Program-made: the position numbers and the translations under genes
In this document: one piece after another, positions 6,017 to 11,838 of the stretch
Layout: every line of letters starts with the position of its first letter
Position numbering within the stretch: position 1 is the first letter of the stretch
Notes under the pieces: generated by a model
The model's input: only the letters and a program-made list of their open reading frames with translations
The model's database searches: none
What the model was told of the DNA's origin: nothing
Source: Oscillospiraceae bacterium
GTDB taxonomy: Bacteria > Bacillota_A > Clostridia > Oscillospirales > Oscillospiraceae
DNA length: 11,838 nucleotides
Reading direction: 5' to 3'
NCBI GenBank assembly: GCA_017455225.1
Contig: JAFTBL010000244.1
Span: forward strand, 1-11,838

Positions 6017-7042
6017 ATGAAAAAGCTATGGAACGCCATTGTCAGGCTCTGGAAGGGGCGTCTGCGCCCCGCCGGAATGATGCTGGCCGCCGCCGTGGTC
6101 ATCCCCCTGTCGATACAGGACGCAGAGCCCCCGCGCTACACCTATCTCCTGCAGGACGAGGGAGCGCCCGTGGCCATCTTCGGCATGCCGGAGGAGGATG
6201 CAGACTACCCGCTACTGCAGGTGCGCGCCGGCGCCAGCCGGCTGGGCGAGGCGCAGCTGGTGCTGGAAAAAGGACAGAAGGTCACCGTTGTTGACGGCGA
6301 GGAAACTCAGACGGTGGAGGCGCGGCATGAAACAGTGGCAAATCTGCTGCAGAGGCTGAACGTGACCCCCGGCGAAAAGGACATGGTGGTGCTGGACATG
6401 ACCGGCGATGAGCTGACCGTCCGCATCACGGACTACTGGCTCCGCACGTGGGAAAAGACGGTGGAAACCGGATATGAGACGGAGCGAGTGGCCAACCCCC
6501 TGCTGGAAAAGGGCAAAGAGCAGGTGGTGCAGCAGGGCGCCGAGGGAGCCTACGTGGAGACCTATCTTGACCTCTATATGGAGGGTGAGCTGCGCTCCAC
6601 CAGCTACATCGGCAAGACCGACGACACCGCCGTGACGGAAATGGTGGAGTACGGCACGCGGGTGGAGAGCGTATCCCGGGACGACCGGATCGCCGAGGAT
6701 CATCCTGATGGAAACGGCGGCGGATATCTGACCTTTGCCTCCGGCGAAACGCTGAGCTATTCCAGCGTCATGCTCTGCAGCGCCACCGCCTACGCCATCC
6801 ACGGCTACGGCGCCACCGGCTACCCCACCGAGGTGGGCAACATCGCCGTGGATCCCACGGTGATCCCTTACGGCACACGGATGTATATCCAAACCGTCAA
6901 CGGCAGCTGGGTCTACGGCATGGCGGTGGCTCGGGACTGCGGCAGCGCCATCAAGGGCAATATCATCGACCTGTGGTTTGAAGACATCAGCACCTGCTAC
7001 CAATGGGGCCGGCGGGACTGCACCGTGTATATCCTGAACTGA
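6017..7042 (+). CDS. Exported DUF348/G5/3D-domain cell-wall protein (YabE/Rpf-like)
   Basis: Predicted secreted or membrane-anchored wall protein of 341 residues. A basic N-terminus and one hydrophobic segment (about 18-33) form a signal or anchor. Next come a ubiquitin-like DUF348-type segment (about 75-130), a G5 domain (about 140-215, with YETERVANPLLEKGKEQV) and a C-terminal 3D domain (252-340). The three conserved Asp of the 3D domain are visible: AVDPTVIPYGT (Asp279), ARDCG (Asp307) and IIDLWF (Asp318). 3D domains share the double-psi barrel of lytic transglycosylase MltA, so peptidoglycan cleavage is likely. GTGAGG lies 5 nt upstream of the ATG. It has its own strong promoter and WalR-like sites. 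Confidence 0.92.
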   Translation: MKKLWNAIVRLWKGRLRPAGMMLAAAVVIPLSIQDAEPPRYTYLLQDEGAPVAIFGMPEEDADYPLLQVRAGASRLGEAQLVLEKGQKVTVVDGEETQTVEARHETVANLLQRLNVTPGEKDMVVLDMTGDELTVRITDYWLRTWEKTVETGYETERVANPLLEKGKEQVVQQGAEGAYVETYLDLYMEGELRSTSYIGKTDDTAVTEMVEYGTRVESVSRDDRIAEDHPDGNGGGYLTFASGETLSYSSVMLCSATAYAIHGYGATGYPTEVGNIAVDPTVIPYGTRMYIQTVNGSWVYGMAVARDCGSAIKGNIIDLWFEDISTCYQWGRRDCTVYILN

Positions 7043-7060
7043 ATGATCCCCTTTTGCGCG

Positions 7061-7228
7061 AAAAAAGCCTCGCAGATAAGTAAGCGTCCAAATCTGTGAT
7101 TTGGCAACGCGGGCTTATGCGTTAGCTGTTCGCGGCGCGCACGCCGCGAAGCGCAGACTGCGAAGCTGTGCGAATTGTCCGCCAAAGACGGACAATGAGT
7201 GCGCGTAGCAGGCGGCAAGCCTTTTGTC
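7061..7228. other. Gene-free, highly structured intergenic element
   Basis: No gene is seen here, but strong inverted repeats are packed end to end. GCGT-CCAAATC / GATTTGG-CA-ACGC (7084-7110) has an 11-bp stem with a 2-nt bulge. TTCGCGGCG / CGCCGCGAA (7129-7150) has 9 bp and a CGCA loop. ATTGTCCG / CGGACAAT (7174-7196) has 8 bp and a 7-nt loop. A short CGCAG-A-CTGCG palindrome sits at 7152-7162. GGCTT (7112-7116) can pair with AAGCC (7217-7221), with a further ATGCG/CGCGT helix containing one G-U pair, closing a multibranch structure over the last two hairpins. It could be a dispersed palindromic repeat, a small RNA or a 3'UTR structure. No known RNA family was recognised. Confidence 0.5.
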
Positions 7229-7265
7229 AAAAAAAGCCCGGAGCGGTCGCTCCGGGCTTTTTTTT
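7229..7265. terminator. Bidirectional intrinsic terminator between convergent genes
   Basis: AAAAAAAGCCCGGAGC pairs with GCTCCGGGCTTTTTTT around the tetraloop GGTC, giving a GC stem with A- and T-runs on either side. It serves the G5/3D transcript on the plus strand and the GIY-YIG-to-GH25 operon on the minus strand, overlapping the GH25 stop codon. Confidence 0.93.
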
Positions 7266-8136
7266 AATCATCTGCTATCGGCAGCAGCGTCATGTCCCTG
7301 TCCACCACGGTGTCGATGCCCGGCACCGCGCCGGTGAAGCTGTACTGCCAATACTGAAAGGCGTAATAAAAATCCGGGTAGTCGTTGGGGTCGGAAATCC
7401 ACAGGGCGTAGGGCGCCAGCTTCGCCAGATCGTAGAGGTAATACCCCTGCTGGCGGTTGCAGTACACCCCGGCGGTACAGCCTGCCCGTTTCAGCGTATC
7501 GCAGAACGCCGCGGCGCAAGCGGTCAGCGTGTCGCCGTCCATGGCCAGAGAGCGGGAGCCTTCCGTCTCCACCGGCTCCCAGTCAAACATCACCGGCAGC
7601 GGCGGCACGAAGCCGTCCAGCAGCTCCAGCACAAACTGAGCCTCCTCCTCTGCCTCGCGCCGGTCGAGCGCCTGGGAGAAAAAGTACACGCCCCCGGTGA
7701 CGCCCGCTTCCTGCGCGCCCTCCAGATTGGCGCGGAACAGAGCGTCCTCGTTCAAAAGCCCTTCGGTGCTGCCCCGAAAGCCGATGCGCAAAAAGGCGAA
7801 TTCCACGCCGCTGTCCTTCACCTGCTGCCAGTCGATCTCTCCTTGAAACTCCGACACGTCGATGCCCTGCAGCGCCACCAGATCGCTGTCCGTGTAGCGG
7901 ATCACGTCGCCGTCGGCAGAGAAGTCCGAGGGCTGCAGCGTGCTGACCGGCACGCCCTCCGCCGGCACGATGGGCACCCAGTTGGCGCCGTCGTTCACCA
8001 GCACGGTGGGATCCTCCGGCTCTTCATACGCCGCCGGCTCCCACGGGCGCATGGCCAGCGCCAGAGCGCCCAGCACCAGTGCCGCCGCCAGCACCGCCAG
8101 CCACGGCAGCGCCCGGCCAAGCCCTCCGCCCTTCAC
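7264..8136 (-). CDS. Membrane-anchored GH25 lysozyme-family protein
   Basis: Predicted N,O-diacetylmuramidase that cleaves the MurNAc-GlcNAc bond of peptidoglycan. The 290-residue product has one N-terminal hydrophobic segment (about 10-29, ALPWLAVLAAALVLGALALA) without an obvious cleavage site, a linker rich in Pro and acidic residues (30-85), then the GH25 barrel. The GH25 motif GIDVSEFQG (91-99) carries Asp93, and FDWEP (184-188) carries Asp185 and Glu187; the domain ends near YWQYSFTGAVPGIDTVVDRD. The GTG start at 8136 is preferred: it overlaps the upstream stop as GTGA and puts a short basic stretch before the membrane segment. An in-frame GTG 17 codons upstream is possible but less likely. 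It is the last gene of its operon. Confidence 0.9.
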   Translation of the reverse strand: MKGGGLGRALPWLAVLAAALVLGALALAMRPWEPAAYEEPEDPTVLVNDGANWVPIVPAEGVPVSTLQPSDFSADGDVIRYTDSDLVALQGIDVSEFQGEIDWQQVKDSGVEFAFLRIGFRGSTEGLLNEDALFRANLEGAQEAGVTGGVYFFSQALDRREAEEEAQFVLELLDGFVPPLPVMFDWEPVETEGSRSLAMDGDTLTACAAAFCDTLKRAGCTAGVYCNRQQGYYLYDLAKLAPYALWISDPNDYPDFYYAFQYWQYSFTGAVPGIDTVVDRDMTLLPIADD

Positions 8137-8606
8137 GATTCTGTCACCCGCTTGCCGGTCAGATGCTCCACCGTCAGGGCAAAGCACAGCGTGCGCGGCC
8201 CGGCGCGGCGGACTTCGTCCTCGATATACGCTTCGTCGCAGGTGAATTTCCGGCTCAGAAGGCGGCTCACCTCCATGGCGCGGTCATGGTCGGTCACAAA
8301 TTCCACCGTGCCGAAGGCCACCACGCTGCAAAACCGCAGCCAGCCGTCCTCCCCCGGCGTGCCGCTGTCGGTGACGCAGAAGGACGCCTTGCCGCACCGG
8401 CGCAGGGCGTCGATCTTATGGCCCTGCATGCCGCCGTGGAAATAGAGCTTGCCATCCTCGGGACAATAGTAGTGGTTCATGGGCATGCCGTAGGGGTATC
8501 CGTCGTCCCCCAGCACGCTCAAAACGCCCCGCTTGGCGCCCTGCAGCAGGGCGATGCACTCCTGCTCCGGCATGGCCTGATGAAACCGCAGCATTTCACG
8601 AAACAT
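8133..8606 (-). CDS. FMN-binding split-barrel protein (PPOX/NimA-like)
   Basis: Predicted flavin-binding protein of the pyridoxamine-5'-phosphate-oxidase-like superfamily, 157 residues. The NimA-like pattern is visible: RGVLSVLGDDGYPYGMPMNHYY (split by strand turns), then KLYFHGGMQGHKIDALRR and KASFCV, followed by SVVAFGTVEFV. Relatives include nitroimidazole-resistance NimA proteins and many uncharacterised flavoproteins, so the natural substrate is unknown. GGAG lies about 10 nt before the ATG. It overlaps dus by 11 nt and the GH25 gene by 4 nt, so all are translationally coupled. Confidence 0.85.
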   Translation of the reverse strand: MFREMLRFHQAMPEQECIALLQGAKRGVLSVLGDDGYPYGMPMNHYYCPEDGKLYFHGGMQGHKIDALRRCGKASFCVTDSGTPGEDGWLRFCSVVAFGTVEFVTDHDRAMEVSRLLSRKFTCDEAYIEDEVRRAGPRTLCFALTVEHLTGKRVTES

Positions 8607-9549
8607 GGTCTTCTTCTCCTTCTGTTTTCTGCTCCCACACCGGCGTCAGCTCCTCCAGCACACGCCGGGCGATGGGGCGGTATTCCGCCAGCGTGCGGCA
8701 TTTGCGCATCTTTTTCAGCCACGGCTCGCCGCCCGGAAAAGACGTGATGAGATACGCCCACAGCTCCCACAGCTTGTGGAGGGCGGCTGCGCCGTCCATG
8801 CAGGCCTCATACCCCTCCTCCAGTGCGGCGAGATAGTCCGCCAGCTCCTGCCGGGAGGCGGGCGGGCCGCCCCGGCTGCGCCGCAGCAGCGCCGGATCCG
8901 CCATCAGCCCGCGCCCCACCATCACAGGGCCGGAAAACGCCTCGTCGGCGGGGTCGGTCACGTCGCCGTTATATACCAGCGGCAGCATTGAGCACGCCTT
9001 CGTCCGGCGGAACAGCTCCCGCCGGGCGGCGCCGCCGTATTGCTCACGCCGCACCCGGGGGTGAACGATCAGCTCGTGGATGGGATAGCGCTCGTAGATC
9101 GCCAGCAGCGCCGGCCACTCCCCTTCATCCAGATAGCCCACGCGGGTCTTGACAGAGATCGTCAGATCCGGCAGGGCCGTGAATATGTCCTCCAGCAGGG
9201 CGTCCAGCTCATCCGGATACAGCAGCAATCCCGCGCCCTTGTGCTTGGCGGTGACCGTGCCGGCAGGGCAGCCTGCGTTCAGATTGATCTCCCGGTAGCC
9301 CCGCTCCGCCAGCTCCCGCGCCGCCCAGGCGAAGTGGTCGGCGCTGGCGGTCAGCAGTTGGGGCACAAGGGGCACGGCGGCGGGATCGGCGATCTCCCTC
9401 AGCTCCTTGCTCTGGAATGAGCGGTTGGCGTTGGGCGAGAGAAACGGGGTGAAGTACTTGTCCGCACCGCCGAAGATCTCACTGTGGACGCGGCGCCACA
9501 GCCATGTGGTCAGCCCCTCCATGGGGGCGGCGTAGCGTTTACTGTCCAT
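8596..9549 (-). CDS. dus: tRNA-dihydrouridine synthase family protein
   Basis: FMN- and NADPH-dependent enzyme reducing uridine to dihydrouridine in tRNA D-loops. The 317-residue product shows APMEGLT (8-14), INLNAGCPAG (88-97) with catalytic Cys94, SVKTRVG (132-138) with the conserved Lys134, ELIVHPRVRREQYGG (159-173) with His163, YNGDV (193-197) and the phosphate-binding MVGRGLMADP (210-219). The usual HxRTR reads HPRVR, a variant seen in clostridial-type Dus proteins. GGAGGTGA lies 5 nt before the ATG, inside the end of the GIY-YIG gene, with an 11-nt overlap. The position modified cannot be told from sequence. Confidence 0.94.
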   Translation of the reverse strand: MDSKRYAAPMEGLTTWLWRRVHSEIFGGADKYFTPFLSPNANRSFQSKELREIADPAAVPLVPQLLTASADHFAWAARELAERGYREINLNAGCPAGTVTAKHKGAGLLLYPDELDALLEDIFTALPDLTISVKTRVGYLDEGEWPALLAIYERYPIHELIVHPRVRREQYGGAARRELFRRTKACSMLPLVYNGDVTDPADEAFSGPVMVGRGLMADPALLRRSRGGPPASRQELADYLAALEEGYEACMDGAAALHKLWELWAYLITSFPGGEPWLKKMRKCRTLAEYRPIARRVLEELTPVWEQKTEGEEDHVS

Positions 9550-9859
9550 CCGCCGTCACCTCCGCCGGTTCGATGGCCAGCTCCGAAAGATGGGGCAGCA
9601 GTTCCCGCCACTTCTCCGGCGCGGATGCCAAACGCTCCTTCTGCTCCTTGTCCAGCCGCTTTTTCACGGCGTACTCCAGCCGGGCGGCGGCGGTGCGCCC
9701 GTCGGCGCGCCACAGCGCCGCCACCTCCACCGGCGGGTGAGAGCGGGTGTATTTGGCGCCCCGGCCGGCAAGATGCGCCTGCAGCCGCCGGCGGGGATCC
9801 GGCGTGATGCCGGTGTAGAGGGAGCCGTCGGCGCAGCGCAGCATATAGACGTAGTACAA
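9539..9859 (-). CDS. Small GIY-YIG domain protein (UPF0213/YhbQ type)
   Basis: Stand-alone GIY-YIG nuclease-fold protein of 106 residues. With TTG as start it reads (M)YYVYMLRCADGSLYTGIT, the classic first two strands, then the DPRRRLQAH helix with its Arg, KYTRSHPPVEV, and Glu62 in RLEYAVKKR, the metal-binding residue. Homologues occur in most bacteria and have been linked to DNA repair, but the role is unclear. The frame stays open to a TTG at 9925, yet the promoter -10 (9897-9902) lies inside that extension. The inner TTG at 9859 has a GGGGGT site 7 nt upstream and the usual family start, so it is preferred. First gene of the operon. Confidence 0.9.
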   Translation of the reverse strand: MYYVYMLRCADGSLYTGITPDPRRRLQAHLAGRGAKYTRSHPPVEVAALWRADGRTAAARLEYAVKKRLDKEQKERLASAPEKWRELLPHLSELAIEPAEVTADGQ

Positions 9860-9896
9860 CGCCGATACCCCCTTTTTCTCAGCGAAATATGACCCT

Positions 9897-9925
9897 ATTA
9901 TACATTTTTCTCCTTGCAATGACAA
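9897..9925 (-). promoter_or_regulatory. Promoter of the GIY-YIG/dus/PPOX/GH25 operon
   Basis: On the minus strand TTGTCA (9920-9925), 17 nt, then a perfect TATAAT (9897-9902). It drives a short leader of about 30 nt before the TTG start at 9859. It overlaps the plus-strand promoter of the next gene. Confidence 0.85.
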
Positions 9926-9942
9926 GTGGGATATGGTACAGT
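9914..9942 (+). promoter_or_regulatory. Promoter of the methionine gamma-lyase family gene
   Basis: TTGCAA (9914-9919), 17 nt, then TACAGT (9937-9942), with a predicted start near 9949 and a leader of about 23 nt. Its -35 abuts the -35 of the opposing promoter, so both cannot be occupied by polymerase at once. The minus-strand promoter is the closer match to consensus. Confidence 0.6.
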
Positions 9943-9971
9943 TTTACGTTGAAAGACAAGGAGGAACTGCC

Positions 9972-11261
9972 ATGGGATCCATCGACCGCGGCGCCGCGTA
10001 TCGGGCGCTGGGAGTATCTGACAAGGTATTATCCTTTACAGACTCTGTGCTGCAAGAAATAGAGCCGGCCTTTGCCCGCATCGACGCCATTGCGGAGTTC
10101 AACCAGGCGCGGGTGATCGGCGCCATGCAGCGCAACAATGTAAACGTGACTCACTTCAACCCCTCCACCGGCTACGGCAACGACGACGAGGGGCGGGAGA
10201 CGCTGGAGCGGGTGTATGCCGACTGCTTCCACGCAGAGAGCGCTCTGGTGCGCCCCCAGATCACCTGCGGCACCCACGCCCTGTATCTGGCCCTGAGCGC
10301 CAATCTGCTGCCGGGGGACGAGCTGCTCTCGCCGGTGGGCGCCCCTTACGACACCATGGAGGAGGTCATCGGCATCCGCCCCTCCCCCCTGTCGCTGATG
10401 GAATACGGCGTCAGTTACCGGCAGGTGGAGCTGACGGAGGACGGCGGCTTTGACTACGACGGCATCCGCGCCGCCATCAATGAAAAGACCAAGCTGGTCA
10501 CCATCCAGCGCAGCAAGGGCTACGCCACCCGCCCCAGCCTGTCGGTGGAGCAGGTAGGCAAGCTGATCGCCTTTTGCAAGCAGTGCAAGCCGGACGTGAT
10601 CTGCATGGTGGACAACTGCTACGGCGAGTTCACTGAAACACGGGATCCCACCGACGTGGGCGCCGACATGATCGTGGGCAGCCTCATCAAAAACCCCGGC
10701 GGCGGTCTGGCCGTCACCGGCGGCTACGTGTGCGGCCGGAAGGATCTGATCGACCGGTGCGCCTACCGGCTCTCCGCCCCCGGCATGGGGCGCGAGGTGG
10801 GCGCCAACATGGGGCTGCTGCCCTCCTTCTATCAAGGGCTGTTCCTGGCGCCCACGGTGGTGCAGAGCGCGGTGAAGGGCGCCGTGTTCGCTGCCGGGTG
10901 CTATCAGCGTCTGGGCTTCCGGGTGGTGCCCACGTGGGACACCCCCCGGTGCGACATCATTCAGGCAGTGGAGCTGGGCTCCCGGGAGGCCATGATCGCC
11001 TTTTGCAAGGGCATTCAGGCCGCCGCGCCGGTGGACAGCTACGTCACCCCCGTGCCCTCCCCCATGGCGGGCTACGAAAGCGAGATCATCATGGCGGCGG
11101 GCGCGTTCAATCAGGGCTCGTCCATCGAGCTGAGCGCCGACGGCCCCATCCGCCCCCCTTACGCAGTGTACTATCAGGGCGGTCTGACGTGGTACCACGC
11201 CAAGCTGGGCGTGATGATGAGCCTGCAGAAAATGCAGGAGGCGGGCTTGATCGCGCTATGA
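9972..11261 (+). CDS. PLP-dependent methionine gamma-lyase family protein (YnbB type)
   Basis: Fold-type I PLP enzyme of the Met_gamma_lyase/YnbB family, once annotated as 'aluminium resistance protein'. It is related to Cys/Met-metabolism lyases, but its physiological substrate is not settled. The 429-residue length is typical. Visible are THFNPSTGYGNDDEGR, the PLP-ring region CGTHALYLAL, the Asp of MVDNCYGEF, and the Schiff-base lysine in SLIKNPGGGL (Lys240). The conserved C-terminal block MAAGAFNQGSSIELSADG follows. AAGGAGG lies 7 nt before the ATG at 9972; an upstream in-frame ATG (9933) lies inside the promoter and lacks a ribosome site. It is followed after 86 bp by a transporter fragment fused to the end of a second copy of this family. 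Confidence 0.92.
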   Translation: MGSIDRGAAYRALGVSDKVLSFTDSVLQEIEPAFARIDAIAEFNQARVIGAMQRNNVNVTHFNPSTGYGNDDEGRETLERVYADCFHAESALVRPQITCGTHALYLALSANLLPGDELLSPVGAPYDTMEEVIGIRPSPLSLMEYGVSYRQVELTEDGGFDYDGIRAAINEKTKLVTIQRSKGYATRPSLSVEQVGKLIAFCKQCKPDVICMVDNCYGEFTETRDPTDVGADMIVGSLIKNPGGGLAVTGGYVCGRKDLIDRCAYRLSAPGMGREVGANMGLLPSFYQGLFLAPTVVQSAVKGAVFAAGCYQRLGFRVVPTWDTPRCDIIQAVELGSREAMIAFCKGIQAAAPVDSYVTPVPSPMAGYESEIIMAAGAFNQGSSIELSADGPIRPPYAVYYQGGLTWYHAKLGVMMSLQKMQEAGLIAL

Positions 11262-11304
11262 ACACGCCCAACCATCCTTTTCGCCGCAGGCCGCCGCCTG
11301 CAAC

Positions 11305-11332
11305 GTCTGTAAAGTAGTTTTGGTTTACAGAC
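11305..11332. repeat. Perfect 9-bp inverted repeat before the ribosome site of the chimeric ORF
   Basis: GTCTGTAAA (11305-11313) and TTTACAGAC (11324-11332) around a 10-nt loop, ending directly against the AAGGAGG ribosome site (11333-11339). It could be an operator or a translational hairpin. Upstream of it a weaker GCAGG/CCTGC hairpin (11286-11301) has no T-run, so no terminator separates this ORF from the lyase gene. The rest of the 86-bp gap shows no clear promoter. Confidence 0.5.
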
Positions 11333-11347
11333 AAGGAGGTTTTATCC

Positions 11348-11836
11348 ATGTGGTTCATCCTGTCCATCGTCGCCATGCTGTGCTGGAGCGGATCGGATCT
11401 GTTCAGCAAGATCGGCTGCCAGTATGAGGACGACAAATACAATCATTTGAAAATGGTCATCGCCGTGGGCGTGGTGATGGGACTGCACGCCGCCTATGAG
11501 GTCTTCATCGGCGGCACGGAGATCAGCTGGCAGGTCATCTGGACGTATCTGCCGGTGTCTCTTTTGTACATCGTATCCATGACGGTGGGGTACGCGGGAC
11601 TGCGGTATATCGAGCTGTCCATCTCCTCCCCCGTTTGCAACTCCTCCAGTGCGCTGGTGGTGATCATGGCCGCCGGGGCCTTCGTACAGGGCAGCTCCAT
11701 CGAGCTGAGCGCCGACGGCCCCATCCGCCCGCCCTACGCCGTATACTTCCAGGGCGGCCTCACCTGGCAGCACGCCAAATTCGGCATACTGATGAGCCTG
11801 CAAAAGCTGGTGGACGAAAAGCTGGTGACGCTCTGA
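11348..11836 (+). pseudogene. Chimeric ORF: EamA/DMT transporter N-terminus fused to methionine gamma-lyase C-terminus
   Basis: A 162-residue ORF with a normal start (AAGGAGG, 8 nt, ATG) but two unrelated parts. Residues 1-105 resemble the start of a drug/metabolite-superfamily transporter: hydrophobic segments at about 1-17, 34-55 and 63-85, and a fourth near 90-106 containing SISSPVCNSSSALVV, the loop/helix typical of EamA proteins. Such transporters normally have ten segments and about 300 residues. Residues 105-162 (from VIMAAGAF) match the end of the YnbB-type lyase at 9972-11261 in about 44 of 58 positions and stop at the same place. Neither part can be functional as known: the transporter lacks most helices and the lyase piece lacks its PLP site. 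The likely origin is an in-frame deletion between adjacent genes, or an assembly join. Confidence 0.85.
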
Positions 11837-11838
11837 GG

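Noticed and set aside
8137..8187. GTG at 8187 as start of the GH25 protein
   Set aside because: It would give a 55-nt overlap and an odd acidic N-terminus ahead of the membrane segment; the GTG at 8136 gives a GTGA overlap and a basic N-terminus.
7168..8445. 425-codon plus-strand ORF opposite the GH25 and PPOX genes
   Set aside because: Starts inside the structured element, crosses the terminator, and has His/Arg/Gln-rich low-information translation; it is a shadow of the real minus-strand genes.
9860..9925. Longer GIY-YIG protein starting at the TTG at 9925
   Set aside because: The extension contains the promoter -10 and has no counterpart at the start of this family; the inner TTG has its own ribosome site.
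9933..9971. Upstream ATG at 9933 for the lyase gene
   Set aside because: It lies within the promoter, before the predicted transcript start, and lacks a ribosome site; the ATG at 9972 has AAGGAGG.
2076..10040. GTATTATCC(C)TTTACA occurring both in the ylxM leader (2076-2091) and inside the lyase gene (10026-10040)
   Set aside because: A 15-base match with one gap is not surprising in 11.8 kb, and the second copy is ordinary coding sequence.
10029..11198. 389-codon minus-strand ORF opposite the lyase gene
   Set aside because: Antisense shadow with no domain, start signal or promoter.
11085..11836. Recent tandem duplication of the lyase C-terminus
   Set aside because: The two tails differ at about 14 of 58 residues and at many silent sites, so they are diverged paralogues rather than a recent copy.
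1..11838. CRISPR array, tRNA, rRNA, insertion sequence or prophage
   Set aside because: No regularly spaced repeats, cloverleaf sequences, transposase or phage motifs were found on either strand.

Overview
This window looks like chromosomal DNA of a GC-rich Clostridia-type Firmicute, probably from the Oscillospiraceae (Flavonifractor/Oscillibacter-like gut anaerobes). That placement is inferred from a YlxM-Ffh-S16 gene run, a G5/3D-domain cell-wall protein, a YnbB-type methionine gamma-lyase family protein, strong AGGAGG ribosome sites, and sigma-A promoters with 17-nt spacers. No rRNA, tRNA, CRISPR array, insertion sequence or phage gene was seen.

Layout. Positions 1-2128 (minus strand) hold a translation/secretion operon, ylxM-ffh-rpsP, reading off the left edge towards a further gene whose ribosome site is visible. 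Positions 2161-3861 hold two cytoplasmic SGNH-type esterases (minus), overlapping by ATGA. They are divergent from an RpiB-family sugar-phosphate isomerase at 3862-4440 (plus). The two promoters lie back to back and each carries an inverted repeat around its -10. A bidirectional terminator at 4454-4487 separates the isomerase from trmD. Positions 4486-5821 (minus) are rimM-trmD, which in many Firmicutes lies directly downstream of rpsP but here is a separate unit. Positions 5852-7042 hold a plus-strand exported G5/3D protein with a textbook promoter and a perfect match to the WalR-box consensus. Positions 7061-7228 contain no gene but an unusual run of perfect hairpins, followed by a second bidirectional terminator. 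Positions 7264-9925 (minus) are a compact operon of overlapping genes: GIY-YIG protein, tRNA-dihydrouridine synthase, FMN-binding split-barrel protein and membrane-anchored GH25 lysozyme. Its promoter overlaps, head to head, the promoter of the YnbB-like PLP enzyme at 9972-11261 (plus).

The oddest object is the last ORF, 11348-11836. Its first ~105 residues are the N-terminal third of a drug/metabolite (EamA-type) transporter. Its last 58 residues are the C-terminus of a methionine gamma-lyase family protein, about 76% identical to, but clearly not a fresh copy of, the end of the gene just upstream. It is either a real deletion fusion between a transporter gene and a lost second lyase paralogue, or an assembly chimera.

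Most of the window is ordinary housekeeping and cell-wall genes. The points most worth following are the chimeric ORF, the structured intergenic element at 7061-7228, the WalR-box array, and the substituted active-site positions in the RpiB-like protein. All assignments come from reading motifs by eye; no database search was run.
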